From Neelides folsomi (lineage: Eukaryota > Arthropoda > Collembola > Neelipleona > Neelidae): a stretch of DNA of 64,000 nucleotides. The stretch spans positions 148,115-212,114 of the forward strand of contig JAQGBZ010000084.1 of the NCBI GenBank assembly GCA_034687125.1, given 5' to 3'. Each line of letters opens with the position of its first letter. Position 1 is the stretch's first letter. Positions 62,906 through 64,000 of this stretch are shown piece after piece. The position numbers were made by a program, and so were the translations under genes. Under the pieces are notes generated by a model. It was not told the DNA's origin. It saw nothing but the letters and a program-made list of their open reading frames with translations, and did no database searches.

Positions 62906-64000
62906 ATGCAGAAGTTGACTCCAAATGGAGAAAATGGGGATACTTTCGAGAAAAGGAAAAGGGTCTATCGCCCTCGACAACCGAAGGAGAGTCAAACTCA
63001 TTTGGTGAAGATAATCTGTCTTGGGGACACTGCCACGGGAAAATCCAAGTCAGTAGCCAAAGATTAGGGATTTAATTAATTGCCATTAAAATGATTTTAA
63101 TTTCGTTGAATTTAAGTTGCTCGACCTTAATTGGTTTATTAAAACTGGTTTAGAATGATGGAGCGATTCTTAATGGACAAGTATAGCAAGAACCAAGCCT
63201 CAACCTTTGCCCTCACCTTTTTTACGCATGAGACTGAACTTGACGGGGACAAAATCATCGTTGGTAGGATGGAATTGACAAATCAATAATTAATTAATTG
63301 CTTATTAATTGATTGGCATGAAATGTTCTTTTCTCACACTAAATATATTTTCAGACTTTTGGGACACAGCTGGACAGGAACGGTTTGAAAAAGTTCACCC
63401 AAGCTATTACCACGAAGCTCGTAAGTTTTTAACTTTAACGTAATTAATATTACTTCATTAAGTATACATTAAGTGCCATTAAGTATATTAAGAGTTGTTT
63501 GAACTTATTGTTTAGACTGTTGCATCCTCGTTTTTGACGCTACACGAAGGATCACGTACAAAAGCTTGGAAAAGTGGTACAAAGCAATGCGCTCAGCCCG
63601 CCCAAAGATTCCATGCATTATCGCAGCGAACAAAATTGATGGTTAAAAAAATCATGGCCCAAGGCCTCAAAATATACTTAATTAATAAATATACTTAATA
63701 TTAAATGTATTTATGTATTTACAAGTTATACTTAATCTTTTATGAAATTTTGTACCAATAGAGGATGATAAGGTCATTGACAAGACGTTTGCTTTTTCGG
63801 AGAAATACAATCTGCCTATATTCTACGTCAGGTAAATAAACTCCCCGACAATTGTTTAAAACTACAATGAAAATAAATGAATTTAGGTGAAGAGGGCATT
63901 TTAAAAATTCAAATATTGGCATGCATAAAGGCTTTACGCTTGTAATTAATAATCCATCATAAAATTCTTCAAAAATTTAGGATAAAATTGAAATCAGAAA
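62906..64000 (+). CDS. RABL2: Rab-like GTPase RABL2 (partial, runs off the window)
   Basis: Small GTPase of the RABL2 group, which at the ciliary base promotes entry of IFT trains in animals studied. Coding exons seen: 62906-63048, 63154-63263, 63355-63420, 63516-63641, 63762-63831, about 171 residues. The next exon must lie beyond 64000. Motifs: P-loop GDTATGKSK, switch region STFALTFFTHE, the G3 motif VDFWDTAGQERF, SYYHEAHCCILVFDATRRITYKS (split over two exons) and the guanine-specificity motif ANKID. RABL2-specific features are MERFLMD after the P-loop, KIICLGD before it, and PKIPCIIAANKID, all typical of RABL2 and unlike classical Rabs. About 38 basic residues and linker precede the G domain. 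The C-terminal part, with the SAK motif, is missing only because of the window edge. Confidence 0.92.

Overview
The window is nuclear DNA from an animal, most likely an arthropod. All recognisable genes are split by GT-AG introns, mostly 50-150 bp long and very AT-rich, and exons are richer in G+C. The gene set is conserved in animals. It includes a Mesh/SUSD2-type septate-junction protein of the kind known from insects. I cannot name the species, and the arthropod call is inference from Mesh and the compact AT-rich genes.

Layout. About 1-400 is a short inverted-repeat element, followed by AT-rich DNA with no gene I can see. 2493-9684 (+) encodes THOC2 in 21 exons. 10581-10756 is a near-perfect inverted repeat. 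18570-11082 (-) is mesh, with two duplicated alternative last exons. 19161-19743 is a decayed Tc1/mariner-like transposon. 23615-20677 (-) is an SLC22/organic cation transporter, 31501-24840 (-) the Nup98-96 precursor, and 33972-32163 (-) a Nap1 histone chaperone. About 34894-36087 (+) is a small gene I do not recognise. 41510-47678 (+) is a Tubby/TULP3-type gene, 49644-52140 (+) a lysosomal Pro-X carboxypeptidase-like S28 peptidase, and 53785-61494 (+) an anoctamin. 62906 onward (+) is RABL2, which runs off the right edge.

How the genes relate. They are independent single-copy type genes, not an operon. THOC2 (mRNA export), Nup98-96 (nuclear pore) and Nap1 (histone chaperone) act in and around the nucleus. 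Mesh, SLC22 and anoctamin are membrane or junction proteins. TULP and RABL2 are both associated with cilia. Coding models were joined by hand; exon phases agree throughout each model and give complete reading frames of 1572 (THOC2), 1332/1158 (Mesh), 584 (SLC22), 1461 (Nup98-96), 373 (Nap1), 454 (TULP), 479 (S28) and 1012 (anoctamin) residues.

Most interesting signals. These are the tandemly duplicated mutually exclusive last exons of mesh (short versus long proline-rich cytoplasmic tail), a long near-perfect inverted repeat just beyond it, two possible THOC2 C-termini, an in-frame ATG-started extension inside a Nup98 intron, and a GC-AG intron in the Tubby domain. I found no CRISPR array, rRNA, tRNA or bacterial-type system.
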